Shown here piece after piece: positions 1 to 11,948 of a stretch of 41,802 bases of DNA. This DNA comes from Scenedesmus sp. ARA3 (lineage: Eukaryota; Chlorophyta; Chlorophyceae; Sphaeropleales; Scenedesmaceae): NCBI GenBank assembly GCA_004335835.1, contig RWJK01001885.1:1-41802 (forward strand), written 5' to 3'. The first letter of the stretch is position 1; each line of letters begins with the position of its first letter. The notes below the pieces were generated by a model. It did not search any database. It had not been told where the DNA came from and worked only from the letters and a program-made list of their open reading frames with translations. A program made the position numbers and the translations under genes.

Positions 1-1281
1 CTGCATCTGCATGTCCCTGGTTGGTGTGGCTCTGTGCTTGTTTCGGGATTGTTTGTGTTGGCATGCTTTGTTTGCATTGCCTGTCGGTTGTTTGGTGCTA
101 GTGTTGGCTTGTGATGGCTTGCTTGTGCCTCAGTCTTCTCTTTTGGGAGGGGGTGAAGGTGTAGGCTACACACAGCGCTGACTGATAGACTTCACTGAAG
201 CTTTGTGATATACCACAGCCAGAGTAAGGATGGAAAGGTGTTGCAGCTTCTGTGTGTACGCCTGCTGTGATAAAAGAGTCAGCCTGAGGCACTGCGCTTC
301 TAGGTTCAGCTGTTATAACAGTGTTATGCTGAGTCAGCGTAACAGTTACAGCTACAAGTTATGAAATGCCGTGAGTTGGCAGGTGTGAAGAAGAGAAAGG
401 AAGTATGTTGCAACGCTGTCAAGCGTGTGCAGACGATGTGGCCGTCGAATGTCGCAAGGTAACAAATCCAGTGCTACACAGGCCTCTGAGTGGGCTGCAG
501 CTGCGCCTACAAAACACTTTGTTTGATGCTTCGGGTTCACTGTAAAGGGACAAATACTGTGTTTGCAGCACATTGCACTTCCTTTGACTATTTTCAGAGT
601 GCTTGCGGGCTGGCACTGCAAAAGTTACTAGCAGTGCTGTAAGCTGGTTGATTAGAAAAGCACTGTTACAGTGCTGACGGTCAGTAACTCAGTTACAAGT
701 TGCCGCTTCTGATGACAGGGTTATCATTAGCTGAGAGTAAACACACTGTTGTTCAGTCGGCGCGTGTGTTAATCAAGTTAACAGGTTGTGTGGTCATTGT
801 ATGCGATGTATACGATGAATATGCTGCTGCCAGCCGCCGAGCTGAGCAGACGTCGACGTCAAGCAGTAGCAGTGGCAGTGTGTGTGGCAGACGCAACAAT
901 GCATTGTGCACTGCACAGTGCCGAACGATGGCACCCAAGCGCTGGTTGCGGCTTTTGAGCATAAGCATATTGGGTCGGGTGTATCTGAGCCATGCCACAA
1001 CAGGTTGACAATGACGCTGTAAGGTACAGTGTAAAGAATTGCAGGTCACACATTGCAAGCACCGTGCTTGAACCGTGCTTGTGACAATGCAACATAATGC
1101 AAAATGACGAATTGCGTACGCATTTAGCTGGATGTGAGTTTCAATAACGTTGCTGTACAGTTCTGATCACGTTGCTGGCTCAGCATCAGGCTGTTTACAC
1201 TGCGTCAGCAGGGAAGCTGCGTGATGTGCAGGCGTAATGACCGACCTCTAGCAGCGAGACACATCAATCCATTACGCAGTG
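1..1281. other. no gene recognised; flank 3' of eS1
   Basis: Short open frames on both strands are not recognisable and have no good splice or start context. Several short T/GTTACA-rich stretches occur. The right part may be the 3' UTR of the leftward eS1 gene, whose first good poly(A) signal is at 1282-1286. Nothing else is supported. Confidence 0.5.
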
Positions 1282-1286
1282 TTACA
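1282..1286 (-). terminator. candidate poly(A) signal TGTAA for eS1
   Basis: On the minus strand this reads TGTAA, the usual poly(A) signal of chlorophyte algae. It lies about 340 nt downstream of the eS1 stop codon. Two closer-looking minus-strand TGTAA motifs at 1923-1927 and 1930-1934 fall inside the last intron, so they would only matter if that intron were retained. Confidence 0.45.
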
Positions 1287-1628
1287 ACGCAGCCACAGCC
1301 ACGGCACCTGTCCAGCAGCTGCAGCCGCCAGAGCCGCCTAAAGCCTAAAGCACCCCAGCGCTGCTGCTGCTGCTACAGCCCAGCTCGTGAACAGCCGCCA
1401 GCACACCACCAGCAACTGTGATGATAGACACTGCCTGCTCGGCCAGTCAACTGCTGCACCAGCAGCAACCCACCAGCCTGCTACAGCCCGTGCACCCGCA
1501 CACAGCCAGCCAGGCAGTTGCAGCGCAGAGGCAGCAATCCCTGTGTTGCACACAGCAGCCGCAGCGCAACTGCTGCTGCTGCTGCTGCTGTGCCTGCCTG
1601 CTGCTGCTGCCGCTGTTGCTGCTGCTGC

Positions 1629-4600
1629 TTAGGCAGTGGCCTCAGCTGCCTCAGCGCCTGGGATCTCAGCTGGGCGCTCCACCTTGACGGGCACCTGCAG
1701 CAGCAGCACCAGCAGCAGCAGCAGCTTAGTGTACAGCGAGCCAGCACAGCAACACACTTGGCACAGCAGCAGCACACTCAGCGCATGCACAGCCAAAACA
1801 TACGGAAGCAGGCAAACATTACCACACACCATGCGTACCACGTTGCATACTGCCGTTACTTGGAAGTAGTCGTTTGGGGGTTGGTTTGCTGCATGTTATG
1901 TAGCATGTTATAAAAGGGGAGTTTACATTTTACAACAGGTAAGCAGAGGGCTAACACTGGCGCTGTCGCTGAAATTCTGTGATTCTGTTGTGTAACATGC
2001 AGTGTAACAACAACATGTTGTATTTAAACTACCCGCACCTCCTCGGTGTAGTCGCCGTGCACCTCCATGAGCTTGGTGAGGTCAAACTTGGGCGCCTTGA
2101 GCACCTTCACCTTGCGGATGGCCACGTTCTGCAGCGGGTAGATGCCCTGCAGGGAGGTGAAACGATAGCAAGGAAGTGCAGCATACAGAGGCAGCCGTGA
2201 GCGCAGGGGTTCCAAAGCCCAATACGTATAACCTTGTGATACGCGCTGTTCATCTCACAACTGAGAATGCCTGCAGCGTTGCAGTAGTACACTGATAGCC
2301 GCTGGCGCGACAACATGGTGAGGCTGCTACAATTCCAGCGCTGGTCGACAACTCCAATCAAAAAACCCTGGTCAAACCCTGGTCAACCCCCGGTCAAACA
2401 TTGGTCAAACTCCGCCGCACCTGGCAGGCCTTCTCGATGTCCTTGCCGATGGCCTCTGGGATGAACTTGGCCACCAGGTCCTTCAGGTCGCAGCTGCTGG
2501 CCTCACGAGCCATGATCTCCACCATCTTGCGGCGGATGGTGCGGATCTGCGGTTGTAACAAAGCATTGAATGAGAACATGTCGCAGATGCAGCCACAGTG
2601 CAATGGTAAGTGTGCGGCAGCAAACACGATCTATTAGGCAAGGGCACTGCCTGTGCAATGCAGCACTGAAACTACTATGCCGCCTGCACAAAGAGCTGCT
2701 GGCACCTCATGCATTGCCAAGTCCAGGTGTATCAGAGCTTGTCTAGTCCGGCCTCCTGCCCGCTGCTCTCCAACTCTCCAGCCAACCCGCCACTCGCCCC
2801 TAGCCCCCGCGTTGCGCTGCTGTACAATGGCAAACCCCCTGCTTCCCCACGCACCTGGCTGCTCTGCGCGTACGCGTTGCGCTGCTGTACAATGGCAAAC
2901 CCCCTGCTTCCCCACGCACCTGGCTGCTCTGCGCGTACGCGGTGCGCTTGATCTGGCCCTGGCGCTTCTTGGTGAAGGCGATGCAGAACATGCGCAGCGT
3001 GAAGCCGTCGCTGGTCTTCACGTCCACGTGCGCCTCGATCAGCGTCTGCCACTTGCGCACCATGCTGCGCAGCTTGTCGGTGGTGAAGTCCATGCCCTGA
3101 GGGGTTGAATGGGAAGGCAAAATCAGGTGCAGCAAGGTGTCAGAAATGAGGTGTGGGAACAGGGTCACTTGCGCACCATGCTGCGCAGCTTGTCGGTGGT
3201 GAAGTCCATGCCCTGGAACTCGAATCAGAAAGGGGAAGAAGTAGGGCAGAATGTCAGACACAGAGATGGTCCTGGTTGCAAGCTGCTTTGTCCGTGGTGA
3301 AGTCCATGCCCTGAGGGTTGGAGGAGGCAGGTAGGGAGGTGCAGCAGGGATAAGTGTCAGGCACAGGGGGTGAGTATGAACATGAAGTGAAGATTGCGCA
3401 AAGTGCAAGGGCCACAGCAGCGTTGAAGGTCAGATAGCGCAGCACTGGTTGTCGACACAGCAGTGGTTTGCACACCGCACCCCGGAGGCACCACCAGCAA
3501 CATCATCACAGCACACCCAACCGCAAACTCACACCCACACCATACGCACAACCATGCACAAACAAGAGAGGCTCTGCAGGCGAGGTGAGCGGCGTATCAG
3601 CTGCCTGCTGGCAGGCACTACACTGAGGGCGCATTGTGCTCCCTGCTGCTTGCTGGCTGCTGCTTACAAAACATATGTGCAGACAGCTGCCCGCCTGGCA
3701 CAGCCGCAAGCTTTGGATGCCTATCCACGTCAGTGCTGCTGCAGCTGCAGCTGCAGCTGCTGCTGCAGTCCGCCTGCATTTGGTTTAGGTGCCCACGAGC
3801 TGCGCGCAGCAGCGCTGTAGCATCAGCCAGGTGAGCCACTCGGTGCCGACCCGCTGCGTGCGCGCTGAGCCAGCTGCCTCAGCAACTCTGCTGTACCAGC
3901 TGGCGCATCTCTCTGCAGCTGAAGCACAGCAACTCAGCACACCAAGCAATTGGCTGATGCAGTTGCTGTGCCATGCGAACATGGCCCGTGCTGCACAGCT
4001 CACTGCGCGGGCTACAGACGCAGCACTGCTGCTGTTTTTTAAACATGTGTCCAGCCAGCTGCACAAGTCACAACTGTACACTGCTCTCCACCTCAGCAGC
4101 AGCTGCCGCTGCAGCTGGCATGCCGCCACGAACTGCGCCAGCCTGCACAGCTGATGCGGCCCTGTGCGGCACAAGCGCCCGCATCAATGACAGCTTCTGC
4201 TGCTGCTGTTGTGGCGGCGGCTGCCGAAAAAAAGCTGCGCCCATGTTGCGCTGATTCTGCTGCTGCTCATCAGCATTGTTCCTGCCGGTGCTGCCAGTGA
4301 CAGGCCACACTGCAGCAAGCCTTGCCACCACGGCAACTGCCCCCACAACAGCAGCTGGCGCTGCACACCAGCTGAAGCTCCTGCTTGGTGCTGCACAGTG
4401 CAGCCACTGCCCTGCCCTCCAGCTGCTAGCCAGCCGCTTTCCTGCTGCGCGCTTTCTGCAGCTCATAGGCTGGCTGCCTTGCTGCACCGCTGCCGCCTGC
4501 GGAGCCTCACCACCAGAGAAAGCACAGCACAAAAACACACGCAAACACCACACCCACACCATGCGCAACAGCAGCTACAGCGCTGCACACGAGAACTTGC

Positions 4601-5805
4601 CACCGCGAACCGGCCACCTCCCTCACTCACGCGCCCAACAGACAGCGGCTGCACCCGCAGCGAATGTAGTTAACTTTACCAAAACAGCGAGCAGCACCAG
4701 CAGCAGCAGCAGCGCCAGCGAAACTCACCCAGAAGTTGGTCAGGCAGTTGCGGCCCTGCACATCCTCCACGCGCAGGCGCATCTTCCTGTAGGCATCCTC
4801 CTCGTTCTGTGGCGGCAGCAGCAGCATGGAACAGCAAGAAAGGGAAGGGAAAAAGTCAGGCAAGCCACACTGGAAATCAGGAGAAGCGCAGCACTGCTGC
4901 ACGATTGCGTTGCTGTGCTGATGATGCAGGAGGCGGCAGCGCAGCTGCTGCTGTGGCCAGCGCCGCTGCTGCAGCTGCCGCTGTTGGTGCTGGAGCCCTC
5001 CAACCTGCTGCTGCATGCAGTTCATGTGGCACGCCAGCGTGCAAAAGCATGGAGCTGCTGCCGCCGTAACCGCACGAGCAGCAGAGCCGTGCTGCTGCTG
5101 CTGTTGCTGCTGCTTCCAAGCCCAGCTGCCTGCTGCATGCTACCACAGACATCAAGCTTCCATACTGCATCTCCCTGCTTCTGCTGGCTGCTGCCACGTG
5201 CCGCTCGTGCTGTCAGCCTGCTTTCTGCTGCGGGCAGTACTGTGGAGGCTCCCCAGGCAGCCCGCTGCTGCTGCTGCTCGCTGCTGCGCCGCGCACCTTC
5301 TGCAGATCTGCCAGGGACACCTCGAACACGCGGCCCTTCAGACCCTCAGAGGCGATCTGCGGCAAAAGACAACGCAGCGGCGTCAGGACTGCCCACTGGC
5401 CAGACGCCTGTACCTGCACATGCAGCCTGGCTTCATGTCACAAAAGGAATAGTTCAGAGTCCGTACCTTGGTGCCCTGAGTCCTGGTAACCAGTGTCTTG
5501 CCGACATTGCGGACGGCAAACATGGATGGAGCCTTCACATCATACCAGTCCTTCTTTGAGAAGGGATCAACGCTGCAGGACATACAAGAGATTGTTTAAT
5601 GCTTGAGCTCATGCTGCTATGCGAGCAGCAGCAGGCCATGGACAGAACGCTTGGCAGCAGCAGCACTCACATCTTCTTCTTTCCTCCCTTCTTGCCCTTG
5701 CTGATGCGCTTGTTCTTGCCTGCAAAACCAGTGAACATTCAGAGGTCGCTCTTGCAGCTACAGGGTCGAACATAGGCAAACTGTGCAATTCTCACCGACT
5801 GCCAT
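1629..5805 (-). CDS. RPS3A: 40S ribosomal protein eS1 (S3a), nine coding exons
   Basis: Cytosolic small-subunit ribosomal protein eS1, which binds near the mRNA exit and platform. Exons, read leftward: 5805-5796, 5719-5671, 5572-5467, 5356-5297, 4806-4729, 3096-2920, 2546-2421, 2146-2039 and 1694-1629. All phases close, giving 259 aa against about 264 in human. Family landmarks seen are [52 protein letters not shown], the long exon 6 with [38 protein letters not shown] and a C-terminal VKVERPAE tail. The first coding exon is only 10 nt (M-A-V plus one base), common in ribosomal protein genes. Reading through the exon 8 donor would end the protein at 2024, but exon 9 restores the conserved tail. 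Both edges of exon 6 are duplicated into the flanking introns. Confidence 0.95.
2368..2410. repeat. short tandem repeat in eS1 intron 7
   Basis: Four imperfect copies of a 10-13 nt CTGGTCAAAC-type unit lie just inside the intron next to the exon 7 donor. No function is evident. Confidence 0.6.
2809..2938 (-). repeat. 65-bp tandem copy of the eS1 exon 6 donor edge
   Basis: A 65-bp unit is repeated head to tail (2809-2873 and 2874-2938), essentially identical. The right-hand unit contains the true 3' end of exon 6 (AYAQSSQ then GTGCGT at 2920/2919). The left-hand unit repeats the exon end and its donor inside the intron. Splicing from the copied donor would retain 65 nt and shift the frame. 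Confidence 0.9.
3051..3320 (-). repeat. three copies of the eS1 exon 6 acceptor edge
   Basis: The true acceptor edge is at 3096/3097 ([13 protein letters not shown]). A 49-bp stretch, 3051-3099, recurs identically at 3167-3215, 116 bp upstream in sense. A third, shorter copy lies at 3291-3320. Flanking intron pieces (GTGCAGCA..GTGTCAG) recur too, so each unit is exon edge plus intron. The second copy ends CCAGGGCATG in sense and so keeps an AG acceptor. Confidence 0.85.
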
Positions 5806-8460
5806 CTTGCAATCGACTTTGCTCAGCGGTGCTAGCAACCCAGCACCTGTTGCTGCATGAAAGAGGGAGAAACTGTCGGGTCTGCGAGGCTTTCCACACT
5901 GCCGCCCACCATGTCAGGACCTAAACCACTCGACTTTCGAGTTTGGTGGCAAAGTGCTGTTCCGCCTTTGCTCCACGTCGACGTTGCCCGATTTTGTCGT
6001 GATCAAGCGGTTCAACCAAGACTGTTTCGAATGTCATCTTGCTGTCTGTGGTGTCCTGGAGTTTTGCTGTTCATCAGCAGTAGGCGTGCCACGTGTTGCA
6101 AAGGCAGCCACTGGATCTGCTGTGTTCTTCAGAATGTTAACCAACATATATCAACATCTTATGCTCGTGCACGCCATCAGAGACTGCCAGGAGTAGTGGC
6201 CCAGGCAGCGGAACTGCAGACCTCACCCGCTGCAAATGCTGGTGTTAGCATGGGCTTGCCCTGCGATGTATGTCTTGCGGAAACACTAAGGCTCACATAT
6301 GGCTCTGACCCCACTTGTTGCTGGAGCCTGCCATGAGAAAGGTTGTGGGTTTGCTGGCGACTGTACCGTGGGTCCCAAGCAGCTCTGCGGTGCATGGAGT
6401 TCAGCATGGTGCTATTTCAGATTGGTGCGTATAAGATACGGTGTAAGCATTTGTTGTTCTGCCTGTGCTTGTGCTGATGATCGTCTCAGCCTGCATTCAG
6501 CCTTTTTCATCACGATGTCTCTGTCAAAACGATGCGTAGCATTGAAGGCTCATTGTGATCTTGCAACTCGAGCACCAGCTCACAGCATATAGTAACTGTC
6601 TGGCGTCCCTCATAGTGCTGTCAAACATTGTCGCCGCCTGCAGACACTGTGTGCACTGCTGCTGCGTTAGCGCTGTTTGTTTAACATGGCATCGGCTCTG
6701 CTGCAGTGACCAATGCGAGGAGCAACTCTGCTGTGGCTGTGGGGCAGCGAATGTGCGAGTGTGCCTGCACGCAACATGGTGCCTTTTGCTCTGCCTCAGC
6801 AACAGCAGCAGTGGCCCAACGCAGCAGCAGCAGCAGCAGCAGCAGCAGCGCAACAGGCATCTGCAGCCGCGCAGGCACGATGCAACAGCCAGAGGGTGGG
6901 CGCTGGTGCTCCCTGTGTACTGGCTGGCCGCCGGCCACGGCGTGCCGCGCCGCTGCTCACCTGCACGCCCCCAGGTGCTTTCAGACCTGGTGCATCCTGA
7001 GCACATTTGTTTAGCACATTTCATGCACCTGCTGCCAGGGCAGGCTAGCAGCTGATTGCTGGCCGCCTGTGGCCCCGCCTACTCTATGTTGCTCTCATCT
7101 GCTGCTGTCTGAGCAGCCCATCGTTGTGAGGACTTGATGCAGGGCAGCATGCTTGTGCCGTCTCAGAACTGAAGTAGCAACTTGCAATGATGCGCCTGTA
7201 TTGTATGTCAGCACCACCCATCCACCGGCAGTGTGATCAGCACTGCAGCTTAGACAGCCCTTGCAAGTCTGGCTGCAGAACAGCCTGCTACAGGCTCAAA
7301 AGCAGCTTGACGCAGCATTATGGTGCCACACCTGGCGCCAGGGAGCTCCCTCGAGGCTAGGGTAGGCCCACCCCCTAGGGCAGGCTTTACTTGCGGCACA
7401 AGAGCTGCGCAGGGTGTGACTGGCGCCAGTAGCTGGTGGAGTGGCACCCCACACTTCCAGTGTGCTTTTTTTGAACTAAAATTGAGCACAGCAGGATCCA
7501 CTGGCGTGCAGCAGAAGCCATCTTCCGGAGGACAGGCTTCCGGAAGCTTCTGGGCAGATTTCCTTTCTGGGCTTACTGGGTTGCGAGGTCGCGGCAGGCG
7601 CGTCCATGTGTGCGGGTGTTAACATGGAGTTTTCAGGTGTGTGTGCTTGCAGGGTGCACAACAGCTGAGTTTTGTCCTCCCTTGGGCTTGCGGACAAGAC
7701 GGCAGCAACATGTGGCTGCCCCGCTTGTACTGTGGGGCCATCAACTCACTGAGTTCAGTCCAGCATGACGTTTTGGCCATTGGGGTGTGGATGGCACCAT
7801 CCCACCTGACAATGCACACTCTACGCCCGTGATTCGGCCTGGGTTCAAGCAGAAGTGCAGTCCAAATGGCATGATGGTGGCATGTGATGATCACCAGCCA
7901 CCGGGGGACCACTTCTAGACATGTGAGTGACGCATTATGCTGCATTGTGCTACTGCAATGTGTGTCACCTACAATTCTTTATACAGCCACATGGTCCTTA
8001 TACAGCCTTCCTTCGGCCCACTGCCCACATGGTGTGCCCAGTGAGCTGGCGACCCTGCAGCTTCTCTATGGTATGGGTCTAATGCTTGCAACACCTGGTG
8101 CGTCGCAGCGTCAGTGGTTTTACTGCAGTTCAGCTTGCGTGTGGTTGGGTGATGGGTGTGCTCGTCTCATGCAATTAGCTCTGTGGCCTGGCAGGCCTTT
8201 GACTCTGCTCATGCTGCGAGGCGCGAACTTGATCTTGAGCACGCCGATCGCCTTACAAAGGCGCTGAATACATCTGTACTGGCAGGTTGATCGTTGAGGC
8301 AGCTGAGAGTACCTACAGCAATACGAAACGGCTCACGCGACACGGTCCGGTGGAGATCCCTGCGCGTCCGGGACCAGGAACAAGCCACTACTACGTGCTG
8401 CAAGATGTTTCTCGATCACTGTAACTTTTTGCTGTGTTCACGCGTTTTGTCAAGTTAAGT
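5806..8460. other. intergenic region between divergent eS1 and kinase genes
   Basis: No protein-coding exon is recognisable. It must contain the promoters of eS1 (leftward) and the kinase (rightward). No TATA box or other motif is convincing. A (CAG)n tract lies at 6821-6849. The palindrome CTGGCGCCAG occurs twice, at 7332-7341 and 7420-7429, 88 bp apart. The longest frames here look like by-products of CAG-rich sequence. Confidence 0.5.
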
Positions 8461-8520
8461 CAGTGCTGGCGCTGCCCTCGGCTCGCAGCATCGTGAAGTT
8501 GCAGCACTCGCTGCAAGCTG

Positions 8521-8790
8521 GTGAGTGAACTCGAGCCCTACCACAACGCAAGCACCGCTTTCACCACTTGCCTTGGTCGTCAGCTTTTTCTTACATTAAC
8601 AGCTGGAACCTTGGCCAGGGGAAGCTGGGCCCGTCTGTCATTTCTGAACCTCTGCCTCTCACGGGGCGTGTGATAGCACAGCACGCCCTTTCTTGCCTCT
8701 ACTGATCGACGATCTTGATACGTCCACAACAAAGCGTTGGAAGCAGCAATCTTGATAGTTCATGCTCTGAACACGTTCTCTCTGTGCTAG
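8521..8790 (+). other. probable 5' UTR intron of the kinase gene
   Basis: A strong donor (GTGAGTGAAC, from 8521) follows a plausible exon end. The sequence up to the kinase ATG ends in a pyrimidine-rich stretch and CTAG. The TAG sits directly in frame before the ATG at 8791, so either the ATG is the true start or the exon begins exactly at it. This intron model is inference. Confidence 0.4.
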
Positions 8791-9955
8791 ATGGGTCTGG
8801 CTGAGTTAGCACAGCGCATCAGCGCAATTAGCAACAAGTCCATAGCTAGTGAGGCCACTTTTGAGCTTGGCGACTGCAGCTTGCAGAATGCCAACGCGAT
8901 ATGGTGAGCGGCCATCTACAGCCTGCTGCTGCTACTGTTGTTGCGCAGCGATACCCGTAGGGGCTCAGGTACTTACCCCCTGCCTCGTTGCAGGTCCAAG
9001 TATGTAAATTACAGGCGGGCGGGCTACGTCAAGCCCTTCTGGACTAGGCGGAGCCCGCACAAGATAAAGCTTTTCCACATGGGCTCGCACATCGTGAAGG
9101 AGTACACTGGAGCTCGGGAAGCGGTAAGTAAACGTTCCGACACACCATATTCAGCTTCTGACTGGTTTGGGGACACTCCAGTGCCTGTGCAGCGGCTGCC
9201 TCGCTGCTGCCCTGGTACTTCCAGCAGAGTCCACAGCTGTGGTCAGATGTTGTCTCGGATGGTTCTGGATTGCTGTAAGCTGCATTTGCTTTGCTTGATC
9301 GGGTCTGCTAGGGCCAGGCTACGTGGCACTTCGCAACTGCGACTGTGAGCTCGATGCGAGAGCAGACAGTGCGTACGTCGGGCTTATAGGATCACTAGAG
9401 AAGCTGAACATTCTTGTAGTTCAGCTGTTTGGGTGCCGGGCCTGCTGCAGGAGTTTTCTGGTGTGCGAGGTCACGTTGGCGAGTCTGGCAGCCTGGCAGC
9501 GTCAGGACCTGCAAAATCGCGCCAGGACATCGTATGCATGTCTGATGGCAGTTTATGGGGTCCTGCAGTGCCTCCGCGTGCTGCTTTGTGTCGTTTTGCT
9601 GCTGCTCACCACCTGCTGCCTGCTGCTGTGCATGAATGTATGGTTCCTGCAGGTGGAGAAGGAGGTGGTCATTCTGCGGCAGCTGCACCACGAGAACCTC
9701 GTGGGCTATCTGTTCGTGGCAGACCAGGGCAGCAAGATCTCCATCGTGATGGAGTGGGCTGGCGACAGCTTGCGCGAGCACAGGACAGTCACGCAACCCA
9801 AGCAGTACTGCGAGGCAGTGGCGCGCCACATGGTGTACCAGCTCACACATGCACTGGTGTACCTGCACTCCAAGGTGAGACATGCACATTGCTGCAGCTG
9901 CAGTGTTAATGGCAGCTTTGTGGTCCTAGCGCTGCTGAAAGAAGTGGGCACTATC

Positions 9956-9986
<31 letters not shown>

Positions 9987-11948
9987 GGCGCTGTGGTCAG
10001 TAGCACAGCGCAGAGTGAAGTCCGTAGCTGCATGTGTGTTTGCTGGCATATGCTCATGAAAGTCCAGCAACCGTGCAGGCTGGCATGCCAGGTTGTGCTG
10101 GCAGTGCCCTGCAGCAGCTGCAGCGCATGCACATGAGTCATGCTGTGTCCCACGCCACAGCTGGTCCTGCAAGCACCACCTGCAGCAGCAGCAGCAGCAG
10201 TCGGCCAGCAGTAACAGGGTGCAGAATCTACCTCTGATGATTTTTGTCGTCAGCGTGCATATTGCACACGGTATGTCATCATGTGCCACCTCAAGAGGAG
10301 TGCCTCCAGCTGCGTGGCATACTCACACAGCATAACTTATCAGCACCAACTCCCTTACCCCAACACCACAATTCATGTACTCACCTGCCTGCAAACATGC
10401 AACTGCAAATCACCCCGCAGGGCATCATCCACCGCGACATCAAGCCCGACAACATCGGCGTGCACGTGGATCACAAGGTGCAGCTCTTTGACTGGGGAGA
10501 GGCCATCAGCTTGTCTGCGGTCAATGCAGCCAGCGAGCGGGAGCTGGCGCGCAGCGTGGGCCTTGCAGGCACGCCGCTGTTCATGGCTCCGGAGGCGCTG
10601 AACTACCTCACGGACAGGTGAGGCGGGGCTGTTTTTCACATGCAAGCAGCTGTGTGTGTGCAGATTGTGTGTTGTTTGTGGTTGGCACGCCGCTGTTCAT
10701 GGCCCCCGAGGCGCTCAACTACCTCACGGACAGGTGCGTTTGGTTTTGTTCTGTGCGTCGAGGATGCCGCTGCTGCTAAAGAGCATATGGGGTTGGAATG
10801 GGTGGATAGCCCTTTCTGTGTGCACTGTCGGTGCTATCAGCCGCAGCATGGCATGCATGCATGCTTGTCATTGCCAGCACTAAGCCAACGTTCTGTTTGT
10901 TGGGGATTGCGCAGAGATCACATGGAATGCAACATCCTGCATGCAGACCTGCCTTGCCACTCTGGGATGTGCCGACTGACATCTGCTGCTGCTGCTACTG
11001 CCTCATTCATATCCCCGCAGGGACCGCGACCCCAAGGGCGAGCACCACCTGCGCTCCATCCTGACCACCAAGCTGGACGTGTGGGGCCTGGGCACGGTGC
11101 TCTTCTTTCTGCTAGCCGGCCGCGACATCTTTGTCAACGACTCTAGCTGGGAGCTCGACGCACTCGCAGATATCGCATCTGCCAGTTGCGGCGTGGAGCT
11201 GCCGCTAGGCGTCACAGCGAGCCACGCAGCACGCGACTTCCTGCGGCGCTGCCTGGAGCGGGATCCAGATGAGAGGGCGAGCGCCAAGGAGCTGATGCAG
11301 CACCCGTGGTTAATGGGCGCCAGCAGTTACAATGACATGCAGGCCTTTCGTGCCGCACAGGCGCGCGTGAACAGCTACCAAAGCAGCGTGCAGCGCACCG
11401 CGCTGCTGAGCGTGCTGGCGGAGTCTTTCAGCAGTGAGGATGATGACAACTGCAGTGTGGTGAATCAGCCCATCAGCCTGGCGCCGGCTGCAGCGGCAGC
11501 AGCAGCAGCGCGCGCGGCAGCAGCGATGGCAGCAGCGCAGGAGGCGGATGATCCGCTAGCGGCTTCGCTGGCGCTGGCTAGTGGCATTAATGATCTGGAT
11601 CTGGAGCAGCAGCAGCTGCAGCTGCCTAGCCAGCCACAGCAGCTGCAGCAGCAGCAGCCGATGCAGCAGCTGGAGGTGCCGCTGGCACTGAACAGGCAGG
11701 GCTCGCAGCACCAGTGGCAGCAGCAGCAGCAGCAGCAGCACTCGCGCCACCGCCGCAGCAACAGCATGGGCGGCAGCCACAAGAGCCTGCATGCGGCCGA
11801 GGAGGTTGCAGCGGCAGCAGCAGCAGCAAAGGAGCTGCAGAAGCGGGCTGGCGGTGAGGCGGTGTGTGAAGTGCGGCTGAAGATGAGCCAGTCTGGGGCA
11901 TCACTCCCATCCGCAGGATCTGTGCCACACATGCAGACGGTGTGCTGA
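8791..11948 (+). CDS. divergent Ser/Thr protein kinase with a DWG motif and Q/A-rich tail
   Basis: Exons 8791-8903, 8994-9123, 9653-9874, 10421-10617 and 11021-11948; phases close to 529 aa. Kinase features in order: a likely beta-3 lysine in HIVKEY, a helix-C glutamate in VEKEVVILRQL, hinge VMEWAG, catalytic loop HRDIKPDN, DWG in place of DFG (LFDWGEA), GTPLFMAPEAL, DVWGLG and HPW. No clear glycine-rich loop is visible before the lysine, where a short YRRAGYVKPFW stretch sits. After about residue 365 the protein becomes Ala- and Gln-rich low complexity with a basic HRRSNSMG patch. The subfamily is uncertain; the general fold resembles CAMK/STE kinases. Catalytic Lys, Asp and Asn appear intact, so activity is plausible. 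No substrate can be inferred. The exon 4 donor edge is duplicated in intron 4. Confidence 0.85.
10568..10740 (+). repeat. 116-bp-spaced copy of the kinase exon 4 donor edge
   Basis: The last 50 nt of exon 4 (10568-10617, encoding GTPLFMAPEALNYLTD) recur at 10684-10733 in the intron, again followed by a donor (GTGCGT at 10734). The two copies differ at three positions, all third codon positions (GCT/GCC, CCG/CCC, CTG/CTC). Use of the copied donor would retain 116 nt and shift the frame. Confidence 0.9.

Noticed and set aside
2024..2038. eS1 stop codon at 2024-2026 directly after the exon 8 donor
   Set aside because: Splicing at 2038 to the exon at 1694 adds the conserved VKVERPAE tail and gives the family length, so the 2024 stop is intronic.
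4276..5559. 427-codon plus-strand frame
   Set aside because: It lies antisense to eS1 exons 3-5 and their introns; the length comes from stop-poor CAG/CTG-rich sequence.
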